Assembly (NCBI GenBank): GCA_023053685.1
Contig: JALIGW010000002.1
Coordinates: 246,556,677 to 246,620,676 of the forward strand
Length of the DNA stretch: 64,000 nucleotides
From: Diadophis punctatus similis
Lineage: Eukaryota; Chordata; Lepidosauria; Squamata; Dipsadidae
Direction of reading: 5' to 3'
Position 1 is the stretch's first letter. Every line of letters begins with the position of its first letter. The notes beneath the pieces were generated by a model that did not search any database, had not been told where the DNA came from, and saw only the letters and a program-made list of their open reading frames with translations. Below are positions 1-10,789 of the stretch, in pieces. The translations under genes and the position numbers were made by a program.

Positions 1-611
1 GAAAGCAGGTTAATGAAGGGATTTGGCTGCCTTGGAGTCGGGTGGGCAGGAGGGTTTGGCCTGGCTAAAGGGCTCTCAGGTAAGCCGGGGCGGGGTGGGT
101 GGGGCAGGTCTACAGCCCCTGCCTTGCTTTGCCTTCCACCCCTCCCCCACCTCGTTTCATTCATATTCATCATTTGCCACTTCTCCTTGCCGCCGTAATG
201 GAGAATGAGCAATGCACTGGTGCGGCGGCCACAGTGAGGCGGTGTGGGGTGGAGGATGAAGGAAGGATGGAGGTGCGGAGCTGCCCCTGATACCTTGCAC
301 CGGATCACCTGAGCGCCCCACAACCAGGCCCTCAATATCCTGCCTGCCTTGTCATGCGGCAGCCCCGTGCAGGACCCCATTTGCATTGCTCAGCTTGTTC
401 CATTGCAGCAGTGACCAATGAGAAATGGGCTGGAGCCACGCGGGGTCTTGGGTGGAGTTTCTGGAGCTGCTGCCGAAAGTCCAGGCAGTTGTCAGGACGT
501 TGATGGCCTGGCTGCAGGTACCCCAGGTAACCCTGTGCATGGGGCAGCTTCGCACACTCTATCTTGCTTTGGCTTCCACCCACCGCCTCATTTTGTCTTC
601 CACCCACCCTT
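1..611. repeat. Unclassified GC-rich duplicated block
   Basis: This block matches 10790-11430 over most of its length: both contain the gaaagcaggtta start, the tgccgccgtaa segment and the shared caggcagttgtcaggacgtt stretch. It also repeats itself internally, since a segment ending in tgccttccaccc near 150 recurs near 580. Short open frames on both strands overlap but none has recognisable domains. It is probably an unclassified repeat or a segmental duplication edge. It abuts an L1 fragment at about 612. Confidence 0.5.
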
Positions 612-745
612 TGTCTTTTCCCTTGCCAAATAAATTTAGATATCATTTTGTCCAAATTTCTAAAATATTCTTTGTCTAATTTTATAGGTATGTTCTCAAA
701 TGGAAAAAGAATTTTTGGCAAGATGTTCATTTTTACGGTTGTGAT
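612..745 (-). mobile_element. L1 ORF2 fragment, distal part
   Basis: The minus strand encodes an L1 reverse transcriptase C-terminal segment, with the motif VKMNILPKILF followed by DKMISKFIWQGKR. It matches the same part of the longer L1 at 17455-17590. Comparison with that copy shows this piece and 3003-3105 were once contiguous and were split by the element at 746-2994. The fragment ends abruptly at about 612, so the rest of this L1 has been lost. Confidence 0.75.
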
Positions 746-1029
746 CAATGTTCCATCTAATTTTTTTTCGGTGTGAGCGAAAAAGTATAGGCTCTGAGTG
801 GCACATTTTTCATACCTGAGCATCTGAATTTTTTTCACAGATGTCACCCAAGACGACAACGAAATCAGTGTTTTCTGTCTTAAGAGAATATTATACGTGA
901 AGAAATAATCAGTTATGCAAACTTCCACTCTGGTCTAAAACAGACATCCAGATCTTCAACTTTCTGGTTTTCTTAGAATATATTACTGTAACAATAAAGG
1001 AGAATATTTGTAGCTCAGAGTTGAAATGA

Positions 1030-1195
1030 GGGGTCCTTGGTGCTCTCTGAGCTCGGTTGTTTTCTTGCAGACGTTTCATTACCCAAACTAGATAATATGA
1101 TATCATCACTCCCACTAGAACTGATTATGTTACCTAGTTTGGATAATGAAAAGTCTGTAAGAAAACAACCAAGTTCAGAGAGCACCAAGGACCCC
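1030..1195. repeat. Inverted repeat hairpin, arms about 66 bp
   Basis: The left arm (1030-1096) starts ggggtccttggtgctctctg and the right arm (1128-1195) ends with its complement, cagagagcaccaaggacccc. The spacer is about 31 bases. The arms also contain the ttgttttcttgcagac segment and its complement. This is a strong cruciform-forming palindrome inside the hAT-like element. Confidence 0.8.
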
Positions 1196-1227
1196 GCACT
1201 ATTGTGATGTTCAATATGTTAGTGAAA

Positions 1228-1357
1228 AAGCTTCTTTCCTTTCCTTTCTTCCTTCCCTTCCCCTTTCTCACTCCCTCCTTCCTTCCTTTCCTCCTCCCTC
1301 CCTTCCTTCACCTTTCCTCCTCCCTCCCTCCCTTTCTTCCTTCCCTTCCCTTCCCCT
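1228..1357. repeat. CCTT/CCCT-rich microsatellite
   Basis: Imperfect tandem arrays of cctt, ccttc and ccct units give a long pyrimidine tract on the plus strand. There is no coding content. Confidence 0.9.
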
Positions 1358-3002
1358 GATAAAATCAATAAAATTTTATAAAATCAAATTTTATAAAATT
1401 TTATAAATTTTATAAAATTCCCCTTATAAAATCAATAAAATTTTATGACAATAAAATCAGTTTGGTGTAGAGGCTTAAAGCACCAGGCTAAAAACTGGAA
1501 TGTGCTGAGGTCTTATTTTCTGTGGGCCATGATGGCTCTTTATTGTTTTTCCGTTTGTCCATATGAACATAAGAAGGTAAAGAGACCTTGTACAACTGGA
1601 TCAAAAGCTGACCAACAATGGTATAAGGGTATAAGGAATGTGGGAAAAGGCAGATTTAGGGCCTTTTTCAGAGCACAAACTCCAATTTCACCTGCTGGAA
1701 TTTACAAATTTGCTTTGCCTAAGTTAATGAATGAAATGTTAAACAGGCTTTCAAGTTTTAATATTGTTTGTGAGGGACTGTCATAGCGAAATTAAAAAAA
1801 TGAACAAAAGAATCAAGTAAAGCCATGAAGCAGCTCCCATTTATTATTCCAATTCCAATTCCATTCCTAAATGATAACTCTACTTTGCAAGATTACTGAC
1901 ATTACTATTTTAAAAGTTGCATTCCAGCAGACAGAAGTTCATTTGTTAAAATTCTGTATCAGGGATGGGAAACAATGGTCCTCCAGAAATGCTGAACAAT
2001 TCCCAACAGCTACATTCAGAATGATTACAGTGTCTTATAATAATAGCCCGGCTGTATTTCTAGATCTAGATCAGACAGATCCTATTGTAATGGGACCTTT
2101 TATGAAAAGATTAGCACTATCTCCTGCAGTTGGTGGAAAAAAATCTGCTATCACTGAGTTATTTGCAGTTGCAACGCTGGGTATTGGGGGGGGAGCAAGG
2201 AGAGAGACACTGGGAAGACCGGAGTAAGGAAGGAGGGGGTGGGGGGCAGACCGGGTTGAATGGGAAGGGGAAGGAGGGGGGTGGTCACCCGGACTCCAGG
2301 AGAAAGAAAGCACCTGGCAATAGGCAAGAATTTCTGTCTGCATAATTTGCAGTCTGTTGCCTGTTGGTAACGGCTGGGAGCATAGTGCTCTGGTGCAGGC
2401 GGCCACGCAGTAGTCTCCATCTTCTTCCTCGCATTCTGCTTCCTCTTCTCCTCCTCCTCCCCCTCCCCTTCTATTTTTGACCAGAAAGGGAGATGCGGGT
2501 GTGCCAGACACTTAACTACTGTTTGGAAGTGTGAGGGTTGGAGATTTATGAGGAGTAGCCACAACATTTGGGCGGGGAGGCAGCCCGTTCGCAGGGCGCC
2601 CGGGGGCAAAGGAGGCACAGGGGACGGCTGGATTAGAAGCTTCACGCCGGAAGTTTTTTAAATCTCCCACCACCACCCGAGTACGCACACATGCATACAC
2701 ACACGCTCCTCCTCCCTCCCTGGCTTTTTCTCTCATACTCCCCCCCCTACACACACACACATACACATAAGGAGACCGCCCACCGCAGAACTAAGACCCC
2801 ATTCGATTTAAAGCCAGACAGCATTCAGAGGCTGACATTCATTCAATAGACAGAGCGATCATAAGCAGGCTGGGTGACGGGCGTGCTCACGGGGTGGATT
2901 TGACATCATGACTGCGCTGCACTTGGAAAGTGCCGCGCGGAAGACTGTTGTTGCTTGCGCGCCCGCATCCCTGCGCAGCTTAGAGGGAACAGCGGCTGTG
3001 AT

Positions 3003-3105
3003 TCTCCCCATAAGGGAGTTGCAACTTTCCCCATCTTTCCAGATCCACCTTTATTTGATCGTTTAATTTGCTGTAATTGTCCTCTTTGTTATACATCTTG
3101 CCGAT
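3003..3105 (-). mobile_element. L1 ORF2 fragment forming the 3' end of gene A
   Basis: Minus-strand translation gives an L1 ORF2 segment containing NDQIKVDLERWGKLQ. The same junction is present downstream of gene B (17590-17694), so the L1 entered before the two genes were duplicated. The segment contains a minus-strand AATAAA (3055-3050) about 55 bases after the gene A stop. Confidence 0.75.
3050..3055 (-). promoter_or_regulatory. AATAAA polyadenylation signal, gene A
   Basis: AATAAA reads on the minus strand 55-60 bases beyond the stop codon of gene A, inside L1-derived sequence. The position suits the 3' end of a short 3' UTR. Use is inferred. Confidence 0.45.
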
Positions 3106-3109
3106 ATGG

Positions 3110-4227
3110 CTACTCTCTCTGGTGGGTCTTCTTGTGATAATGAAGACGACTAGCAAAAGCAAAGGTCCTTCCACACTCCATGCATTGATATGGCTTTTCT
3201 CCTGTGTGAATCCTTTTGTGGGACGCAAGATGATTACTCTGCCTAAAAGCCTTTCCACACTCCATGCATTCATACGGTTTCTCTCCTGTGTGGATCTTCT
3301 TGTGGGAATCAAGATAACTGGTACGATTAAAGGCCTTTCCGCACTCCATGCATTGATATGGCTTCTCCTCTGTGTGGATGATTTTATGGTGAATCAGAGT
3401 ATATTTACTACTAAAGCTCTTTCCACACTCTATGCATTGATATGGCTTCTCACCTGTGTGGATCCTCTTATGGGAGGTAAGATTACTATTCTGCCTAAAA
3501 GCCTTTCCACAGTCGATGCATTGATATGGCTTCTCTCCTGTGTGGATCCTCTTGTGGGAATCAAGATGATTTTTACGAGTAAAGCTATTTCCACACTCCA
3601 AGCATTTATAAGGTCTTTTTCCTTTGTGAATCCTTTGATGTCTTCTAAGAGAATGATTGTAACAGAAGCTTTTTCTGCACTTCATGCATTGATGTGCCTG
3701 CTTCTCTGTATGGATAGTTTTATGGTGAATCAGAGCAGATTTCCTACTAAAGCTCATTCCACACTCCATGCACTGATATGGTTTTCCTCCTGTGTTGATC
3801 CTCTTGTGGGAATTAAGATTACCCTTAAGAGTAAACTTCTTTCCACACTCCAGGCATTTGTAACATTGTTCTCCTTTGTGATTCCTTTCATGAGTTCTAA
3901 GAGAGTCATTATAACAGAAGGTCTTTCCACACTCCCTGCAGGTATATGGTTTCTCTTCTGAATGTATCTTTTTATGAGAATTAAGATGATCAGATTTATT
4001 AAAGCTCTTTGCAGATTCCATGCATTGAGATGGTCTTTCTCCTGTATTGATGTTTGTACGGTTAGAAAGCCAACTGATCCGAGGAACGCCTTTTTTAATT
4101 CCACCTTGTGATTGCTTTGTTTCATCACTCTTTGACTGCATCTGATATGCAAATTTCCCATTTTCCTCTTTGAGATGGATGGCTTGGCATTCCTCCTTGC
4201 AATTCTTATCCTCTTGAACATTAAAGC
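3110..4227 (-). CDS. Gene A exon 5: zinc finger array (11 units)
   Basis: The acceptor is tttttcaag before 4227. The first two bases complete a serine codon with the last base of the KRAB exon, then [17 protein letters not shown] follows in frame. Finger units repeat every 84 bases with mostly TGEKPYQC linkers. Unit 1 has CMES in place of CxxC, and unit 3 ends in N in place of the last His. The array stops at TAG within a linker (after THQRE) a few bases before an L1 junction. Confidence 0.9.
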
Positions 4228-7096
4228 CTTGAAAAAGAAAAAATTAAATTAAAATGAGAGTCTTGGTTATAGGAGCTCAGGCCCATTGGGGAGCCGTTAA
4301 CCAGGTTCAGATATGAATACCAAACCCTGGTAGAAAGAATCTTGCTCAAGAGATGACATCATCTCTATGTGTCCCTCAGATTCTCGCTAATACCTTCTAT
4401 GGCAGAAAATGTTGTATTTTATGAGCAGAAAGCATTAAAAAAAACAATTCCTTTATGTAAAAAGGAAAGCTATGCAGTTTTCCAATTTTTCTTTCAATAA
4501 ATTTCCTCCCTCTATAAATTCAGTTTGGTGAACAGTTAATGCACCAGGCTAGAAACTGGGTGACTGTGAGTACTAGTTCTGCCTTAGGGATGAATGCTGG
4601 CTGGGTGACTTTGGGCCAATCTGTCAGCTCAACCAATGTCACAGGGTTGTTATTGTAGGGAAAAAAGCAGGAGGATGGAATATTGGATTTGTGCGCTGCC
4701 TTTTTTATTTCCAAAAAATAGTGGCAGAAGATAAATAAATAAGCGATGTTTTAATCAGTTATAACATCTAAGCCTCCCACCCTATGACTTCTGTTTCGGG
4801 GCACAGATAGGGATTCTTACTCAGAGAAAAGAGATTCCTGGAATTCTCCAGCATGACTTCCCCATGGAGCGTTTTTTGGTCAGCATCCAGATGAGACCAC
4901 TCCTCCTCGGAGAAATACACAGCCACGTCCTCAAAAGACACAACATCCTGAACAAGGAAACAAGTTTTCCTTTTAACAGATAATCCCAAGAATAATTTGT
5001 CAGTTTTCTTCCAACAATCAAGAGAGATCCGGTGAACAAAATAGGCATCTTCTGCTGAATTCAGAATGAGATCACTTGTAATAGTATATGTTTATGGCGA
5101 TTCTCAGTCACCAGATCACGGTTCTCCCAAAAGCTTTTAAAAAGGAAAAAAAGTATTTTTTTTGTTAAATAGTATGTGAGAACCACCCTGGGAGACAGAA
5201 GGGAGAGCCCCAATGATGACAACAGTCTGGTCAATGAAATCCGATGGCGAAGCAGGAGAGGTGGAGAAAGCGTCTCAGAAAGGATCCCCTCAGAAGGGAG
5301 AGATAGGCCAGGTTGCATATCAGTTTTGAATGACCGGATGTCAGATTTGCATTGCTTAGAAACAGCAATTTACTACAATAAACTCTAGAACAGTGGTTCC
5401 CAACCTTTCTAATGCCGCGACCCCTTAATATAGTTCCTCATGTTGTGGTGACCCCCAACCATAAAATTATTTTCGTTGCTACTTCATAACTGTAATTTTG
5501 CTACTGTTATGAATCGTAATGTAAATATCTAATATGCAGGATGTATTTTCATTGTTACAAGTTGAACATAATTAAAGCATAGCAATTAATCACAAAAACA
5601 ATATGTAATTATGCCAGATCAGAAATTCTCGGGCCAGTCTTTGCAAGAGTACAAGGAATATCATCTTCCACAACAAGTCTACTTCTGTATTTAGACTTGA
5701 TAACCAACAAGTGTACAGCAATATTTCTCAATCTCAGCAACTTTTAAGGTGCCTGGACTTCAACTCTCAGAATTCAAAGCAAAGCTGGCCCCTTAGCTGA
5801 TGCCGTCAAAGCTCGGCCACCAGGCGTCACAAACGCCTCTCACTGAATGGCACCTCTCCCGACCAATCGGAGGGCTCGGGCGAGTTGAGTCGATATGGCC
5901 AGGCTTGTGGCAGTGGGGGGGGGGGAGAGCTGAGGACGTCGGGGTGACCCCTGGGAAATGGTCGTTCGACCCCCAAAGGGGTCCCGACCCCCAGGTTGGG
6001 AACCACTGCTCTAGAACAAAATGAAATCCATCCAAGATTCATGGACATTTTCTCATCCTTTTCCTCCTTACCTGAAGTAGCGGTTCAGCCAATCCTTCAG
6101 CCCCACCACAAAGAGGAGGTGATTCTAAAATTTCCAAGGACAGTTTTGTACTCTCTGTAAGACAGTGAAGAATGGTGGAAGCAGATTTGTTATAAAGAGA
6201 GAAAGATTCCAATCAAGAGGAGCAAAAGTATCAGCTAAATGTTATATTACAGAGAAAGAGCTTTTCTTACCTGGTGTGGTATCCTGGCTTTGATCTTTGT
6301 GCAAAGTCTCCCTGAACAGCAGCTCTTGAGAAGATCTGAATGAATCTTTCCTCCCCTTGCGACATTCAGTCACAGCTTCCAAGGATTTCTGGACATGATG
6401 TGATACGAGAAACAAAGAAAGAGCACTAATGAATGCACGTTTAAATCTGCAGACCCCAATATCCATTACTGAAACTCTAAACAGAATGGAAGAATTGCCC
6501 CAAACATATCCTGTGGAAGAAAAAGGGAACTACTGTCCATAGGAGTTAATAATCTCAGAAAACTCTGCAAAAAAGGAAATCACAAACTCAGAGAGCTCCT
6601 CTTTAGAGCTACTAAGACTACATTCTCAGACCTGCAACTGTTCTTGCATCTTTTCTGACTCCTGGGCCAGGAGGAAGCCTTCGGCCAGGGCCACCGCCTG
6701 GGAACTGGTCTCCGCTCTACACTCCCGCACCCATCTCTCCATCTCTGGGGGAAGGACAGCCAGGAACTGCTCCAGGAGCACCAGGTCCAGCATCTGAGCC
6801 TTCGTGTGTCTTTCCGGCTGCAGCCATTGATGACAAAGGCGGTGAAGCTGAGTGCAAACACCTCGGGGACTCTTCCCCTCCTGGAACTGCACCTTTCTGA
6901 AGTCACAGCATTGGACCTCTGAACTGCTGGCTTCCTCTTCGTGGCTCTTCTGCCCAGGACTTGCCCCTTTCTTCCCACAGCTCCAAGGCTGAGTAGCTGG
7001 AGGGCCTTTTCCAACAGTTGCATCTGCTGGGCTTTGTCCCTCCATCATTTCTGTGGTCTCTAATCCAGCTCCAAAATGGATGAATGGATCTCCCAT
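3110..7096 (-). CDS. SCAN-KRAB-C2H2 zinc finger protein, gene A
   Basis: Five coding exons on the minus strand: 7096-6632 (SCAN), 6388-6271, 6154-6072, 4947-4821 (KRAB-A) and 4227-3110 (fingers). All introns have GT-AG ends and phases agree (0, 1, 0, 1), giving about 636 residues. The SCAN domain should mediate dimerisation, KRAB should recruit the TRIM28 repressor complex, and the C-terminal fingers should bind DNA in the nucleus. There are 11 finger units, 9 with complete C2H2 residues; units 1 and 3 lack one ligand. An in-frame ATG at 7096 extends the N-terminus compared with B-D, where only the downstream MEGQ/MVGQ start remains. A SPIN transposon sits in the KRAB-proximal intron. The shortest array of the four ends at a TAG beside an L1 junction. 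Gene identity beyond the family is not assignable. Confidence 0.85.
4521..4745 (+). mobile_element. Sauria-type tRNA SINE in the KRAB-finger intron of gene A
   Basis: The cagtttggtgaacagtta head, the gggtgactttgggccaatct body and a gataaataaataag tail match the general layout of squamate Sauria SINEs. The same SINE lies in the equivalent intron of genes B, C and D, so it predates the duplications. Confidence 0.7.
4821..4947 (-). CDS. Gene A exon 4: KRAB-A box
   Basis: The exon is exactly 127 bp, the usual length for a KRAB-A exon, with acceptor ttgttcag and donor gtaagaatcc. The translation starts [17 protein letters not shown] and includes the key MLE triplet. No KRAB-B exon is seen between this exon and the finger exon, and the two splice directly in phase. 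Confidence 0.92.
5391..6008. mobile_element. SPIN-type hAT transposon
   Basis: Ends are cagtggttcccaacc and its inverse ggttgggaaccactg, flanked by a perfect 8 bp duplication CTCTAGAA (5383-5390 and 6009-6016). The left 230 bases carry the accccttaatatagttcctc and accataaaattattttcgtt segments that I recognise from SPIN/URR1 elements. Genes B, C and D have the uninterrupted target at about 21415, 36175 and 45823. There is no transposase; the interior (5620-5945) is not recognised. Confidence 0.85.
6072..6388 (-). CDS. Gene A exons 2 and 3: linker exons
   Basis: Exon 2 is 6388-6271 (118 bp, starts [17 protein letters not shown]) and exon 3 is 6154-6072 (83 bp, starts [14 protein letters not shown] after a split Glu codon). 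Both have AG acceptors and gtaagaaaag or gtaaggagg donors. Together they make 67 codons with no known domain between SCAN and KRAB. Lengths are identical in genes B, C and D. Confidence 0.85.
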
Positions 7097-7209
7097 GTTT
7101 TACTAATCAGAAGAGGTCTGGCCAAATCCCCTAAAGGCCTTTCAGCCCTCTTCCCAGAGAAGATACTTCAAACTCCAAGGGAACCAGGAAAGAGTTCCAA
7201 CTTATAAAT
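6632..7209 (-). CDS. Gene A exon 1 (coding): SCAN domain
   Basis: The acceptor ccatttcag ends at 7210 and the donor gtctgagaat starts at 6631. Coding starts at ATG 7096, or at the MMEGQ methionines (7048, 7045) shared in position with the other genes. The SCAN domain runs from [19 protein letters not shown] sequence through [15 protein letters not shown] to [14 protein letters not shown]. The part from 7097 to 7209 is 5' UTR. Confidence 0.88.
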
Positions 7210-7908
7210 CTGAAATGGAAAAAGAAACTTCCAGAAATACAGTCTGACTAACTTAACAACTGAGCACCCAAAAAAACCCAAATAGGAAATTCTTATGAAC
7301 CCAACAGTATTTGGAAAAAAAGGGGGGAGGGATCTTAATAGGTACACTAACATATTTCTGTAGTCACCTTCTGGATCAACTTCTATCAAGAAGTGAAAAC
7401 TTTGGATTCATAAATTTAAAACATGTTTCTGATTTCTAATTCCTACTTATTCAAATAATTTTGCTTAAAATCGATTGATTAGGTAAATCAAGAAATATTT
7501 GAATTTCCAGTATAGCGTTAGATAGCAGAACTCCATTAACCTCCTGGCCCAAACCGCTATGGGTAGCTGAGAAACCGCAATCAACAAACAAATAATACCC
7601 GAATCAATAAACCAGCTACGACTTAACATTTTGATACAGGCATCTCCTGGAAAGAGGTTTCTCACTTTTCGCCTAATTCTGAATGGCTTCGACTTTTCTG
7701 GCGGTCTCGATTTTTCTCCTGGAGGCCACACAGTGGGACCGTAGTTTTTGATTTCTTTCCTGCCTGGCAAGGGCATGCATGCACAGGGGTAGGCAGGGGA
7801 ACATGGAACAAGGGGCTCATCACTTTCCAGGAGTCCGAACTTGATGAAGTCTTGCGTCTCTCCATGCACGGTCCAGCCCGTGGGACAAAAAAGTCCCTCC
7901 CCACTTAC

Positions 7909-8300
7909 TGAACTCCGGAGTCAGGTCTTGATTTCCCTCCGTGCAAGGATTCCCTGCAGCCTCTTGGATTGGTGGAAAGGCTCAGCCTAAGGCTCGTAGC
8001 GAGGGAGGGGCGGGGGGGGAGCAGAATCGGGCTCTTTGGAAAAGACGGACGCGCTTTCAGACTTCTCTGCAAAATACAGCACGAGAGTCTCAGACGTGTT
8101 GAAAGAGCGCATGCTCAGTTCTTTCCTGAAGCGGGTGACGGCCTTCTGCCTTTCCAACGGCTATCTGGGGAGCCCCCTGGTGGATCCTGCGTGCAACGGC
8201 AGATGGACCCTGCTAGGGCAAAGGGCAGATTGTCATGTTCCATGCGGGCCTGGGATGATGGGCATTGGAATAGGAGAGGCTCCCTCTGACATTGGCTGTT
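7909..8300 (-). promoter_or_regulatory. Putative promoter and noncoding first exon, gene A
   Basis: On the minus strand a perfect gtaagt donor follows ggagttca at 7909, about 700 bases upstream of the SCAN exon acceptor, suggesting a noncoding first exon. About 200 bases further upstream lies GCGCATGCTCAG (8107-8118), resembling an NRF1 site. The block is conserved upstream of gene C and in orphan copies. Transcription start is not determined. Confidence 0.4.
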
Positions 8301-8344
8301 TGCAGCAGGCAGCAATTTCTAGACACTCCTTTTTCTTTTTATGT

Positions 8345-8790
8345 CTAAGAACGATCTTGTAAATATTGAGAAAATCTCTGTGGAGGCTCAAAAGGAACAG
8401 GAGCCTCTCTTTGAAGCCCAGATTTGTTTCATGTGGTTGTTGGCAAACTCAGCCCTGGAGTGATGGAAGCAGGCAGGTCACGTGATGAGATAGTACTCAT
8501 GTGGCTGGTCACCATTCATCCTCTCTTGAATTGCCTCTTTTCCTATCCTCCCCAGAACCCTTTCCCTGGCCTAGAACCAAAAAAACCTCCCTCCTCTCTC
8601 ACTCCATCTCTACTCCTCCTCGCCCAAAACCTCCTCCTCTTATTCCCTTCCTCCCACCCCCGCTAAGTAAATATAGAGAAAATCTCTGTGGAAGCTCAAA
8701 AGGAACAGGAGCAACAGGAGCCTCCCTCTGAAGCCAATGTGGTTGTTGGCAAACTCAGCCCTAAAGTGAGGGAAAATAAGAGGGTGGCAG
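8345..8790. other. Remnant of the foldback element plus duplicated flank
   Basis: The flank aatattgagaaaatctctgtgg at 8355-8420 recurs at 8670-8730. Between them is a pyrimidine-rich stretch (8500-8665) matching the right arm of the inverted-repeat element at 39468-40708. The left arm and most of the spacer are gone, so this is a deletion derivative. No gene. Confidence 0.55.
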
Positions 8791-9109
8791 AGTCATGGGA
8801 TGGGAACTGAATACTTAGGACAGGGGGTTTCCAATTCAAGGCCTGGGGGCCGGATGCGGCCCGCCATGAGGTTAGATCCAGTCCATGCAGCCATCCTAGA
8901 AACTGTAAGGAGCGAAGAATGAAGACGAACAAAGTGAGGCGATGTGGAAGAGGCTGCCGCTCTCGCTGCCCGCTTTTTTCCTTCTGCTGCCGCGAAACAA
9001 AAGTGAACTGCGGCAGAGCTGCTTCGGGAGGGCAGGCGGATGTCTGCAGACAGGCAGGGAGGGAGAGCAGCGAGAGTGGCGGCCCCTTCCAAGCGCATCC
9101 ATTCAGCCC

Positions 9110-10480
9110 TCTTCCCAGACAAGAGACTTCGGACTCCAAGGGAACCAGGAAAGATTTCCAACTTATAAATCTGAAATGGAAAAAGAAACTTCCAGAAATA
9201 CCGGCTGACTAACTTAACAACTGAGCATCCACAAAAACCCAAATAAGAAATTCTTATGAACCCAGCAGTATCTGGAAAAAAAAGGGGGGGGAATCTTAAT
9301 AGGTAGACTAACATATTTCTGTAGTCACCTTCTGGATCAACTTCTATCAAGAACTAAAAACTTTGGATTCATAAATTTAAAACATGTTTTTGATTTCTAA
9401 TTCCAACTTATTCAAATAATTTTGCTTAAAATCGATTGATTAGGTAAATCAAGTAATATTTGAATTTCCAGTATAGCGTTAGATAGCAGAACCCCATTAA
9501 CATCCTGGGCCAAACCGCGATGGGTAGCTGAGAAATCGCAATCAACAAACCACGATTCAATGCAAACAGGATAATACCCGAATCAATAAACAAACTACGA
9601 CTTAACATTTGATTCAGGCATCTCCCGGAAAAAGGTTTCTCACTTTTTGCCTAATTCTGAATGGCTCCGACTTTTCTGGCGGTCTCGATTTTTCTCCTGG
9701 AGGCAACGCAGCGGGACCGTAGCTTTTGATTTCTCCCCTGCCTGGCTCGTGCATTCATGCACAGGGGCGGCAGGGGAACATGGGACAAGGGGCTCTCCAC
9801 TTTCCAGGACTCCGAACTTGATGAAGTCTTGCGTCTCTCCATGCACGGTCCAGCCCGTGGGAAAAAAAGTCCCCCCACTTACGAACTCCGGAGTCAGGTC
9901 TTGATCTCCCTCCGTTGAAGGATTCCTTGCAGCCTCTTGGATTGCTGGAAAGGCTCAGCCTAAGGCTCGTGGCGAGGGGGGGGGCGGGGGGAGCAGAATC
10001 GGGCTCTTTAGAAAAGACGGAAGCACTTTCAGTCTTCTTTGCAAAATACCCCGCGAGTCTCAGACGTGGTGAAAGAGCGCATGCTCAGTTCTCTCTGAAG
10101 CGGGTGAGGGCCCCCCTGCCTTTCCAACGGCTACCTGGGGAGCCCCCTGGTGGATCCTGCGTGCAACGCCAGATGGACCCTGCTAGGGCGAAGGACAGAT
10201 TGTCATGTTCCATGCGGGCCTGGGATGATGGGCATTGGAATAGAAGGAGAGGCTCCCTCTGACATTGGCTGTTTGCAGCAGGCAGCAATTTCTAGACTTT
10301 TTTTTTAATGTCTAACAACGATCTATGATCTTGTGAATATAGAGAAAATCTGTGTGGACGCCTCTCTTTGAAGCCAAGGTGGTTGTGGGCAAACTCAGCC
10401 CTGAAGTGAGGGAAAAGAAGAGGGTGGCAGAGTCATGGGATGGGAAGTGAAGGCTTAGGACAGGGGTTTCAAACTCAAGG
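9110..10480 (-). repeat. Orphan copy of the gene A promoter block
   Basis: This stretch repeats 7130-8410: the SCAN acceptor region, the intron, the noncoding exon region with gtaagt (near 9890) and the GCGCATGCTCAG site (10077-10088). The SCAN coding part is absent; homology stops at about 9110. It is a partial duplication with a possibly intact promoter but no attached gene. Confidence 0.7.
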
Positions 10481-10789
10481 CCTGGGGGCTGGATGCGGCC
10501 TGCGATGAGCTTAGATCCGGTCCATGCAGCCATCCTAGAAACTGTAAGGAGCTGGTCCGCATCACTTCATCCCATCCCATCGTGGTGTGCGTGCAAGCGC
10601 ACAAAGGCCCAGATCCCCACCGCCATCTGCAGGGCAACAAAAGTAGTCTGTGGGACTATGGTAAAAATAATAGTTGAGATTTTCTAACTTCGTGAAATCT
10701 TTTCTTTTTTTGTGAGAAGTTGGAATGTCTGGACTAATTTTTTTACTGTAGTCCCACAGACTCCTGCATGCGGCAGTGAACATAGCTGG

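Larger units (their letters stand above)
746..2994. mobile_element. hAT-like DNA transposon, non-autonomous
   Basis: The insertion splits an L1 and is flanked by an 8 bp near-identical duplication, gttgtgat (738-745) and gctgtgat (2995-3002). Its ends are inverted: CAATGTTCCATCTAA on the left and the complement of a CTTAGAGGGAACAG end on the right. An 8 bp duplication and a CA start are hAT hallmarks. No transposase is visible in any frame. The interior carries a hairpin, a CCTT tract and AT-rich repeats (1372-1446), a possible old SINE near 1460-1500, and a CpG-rich stretch at 2300-2990. Parts may be secondary insertions. Confidence 0.6.

Noticed and set aside
1445..1786. 113-codon ORF
   Set aside because: It lies inside the hAT-like element and includes a possible SINE-like stretch; no domain or splice context.
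4228..4820. Possible KRAB-B exon between KRAB-A and the fingers
   Set aside because: The intron holds a Sauria SINE and no conserved open segment; KRAB-A splices in phase directly to the finger exon in all four genes.
8793..9350. 185-codon minus ORF that resembles the end of other ORFs near 7168
   Set aside because: It is the 5' UTR and intron region of the duplicated SCAN promoter block read through; it matches the noncoding part of gene A.
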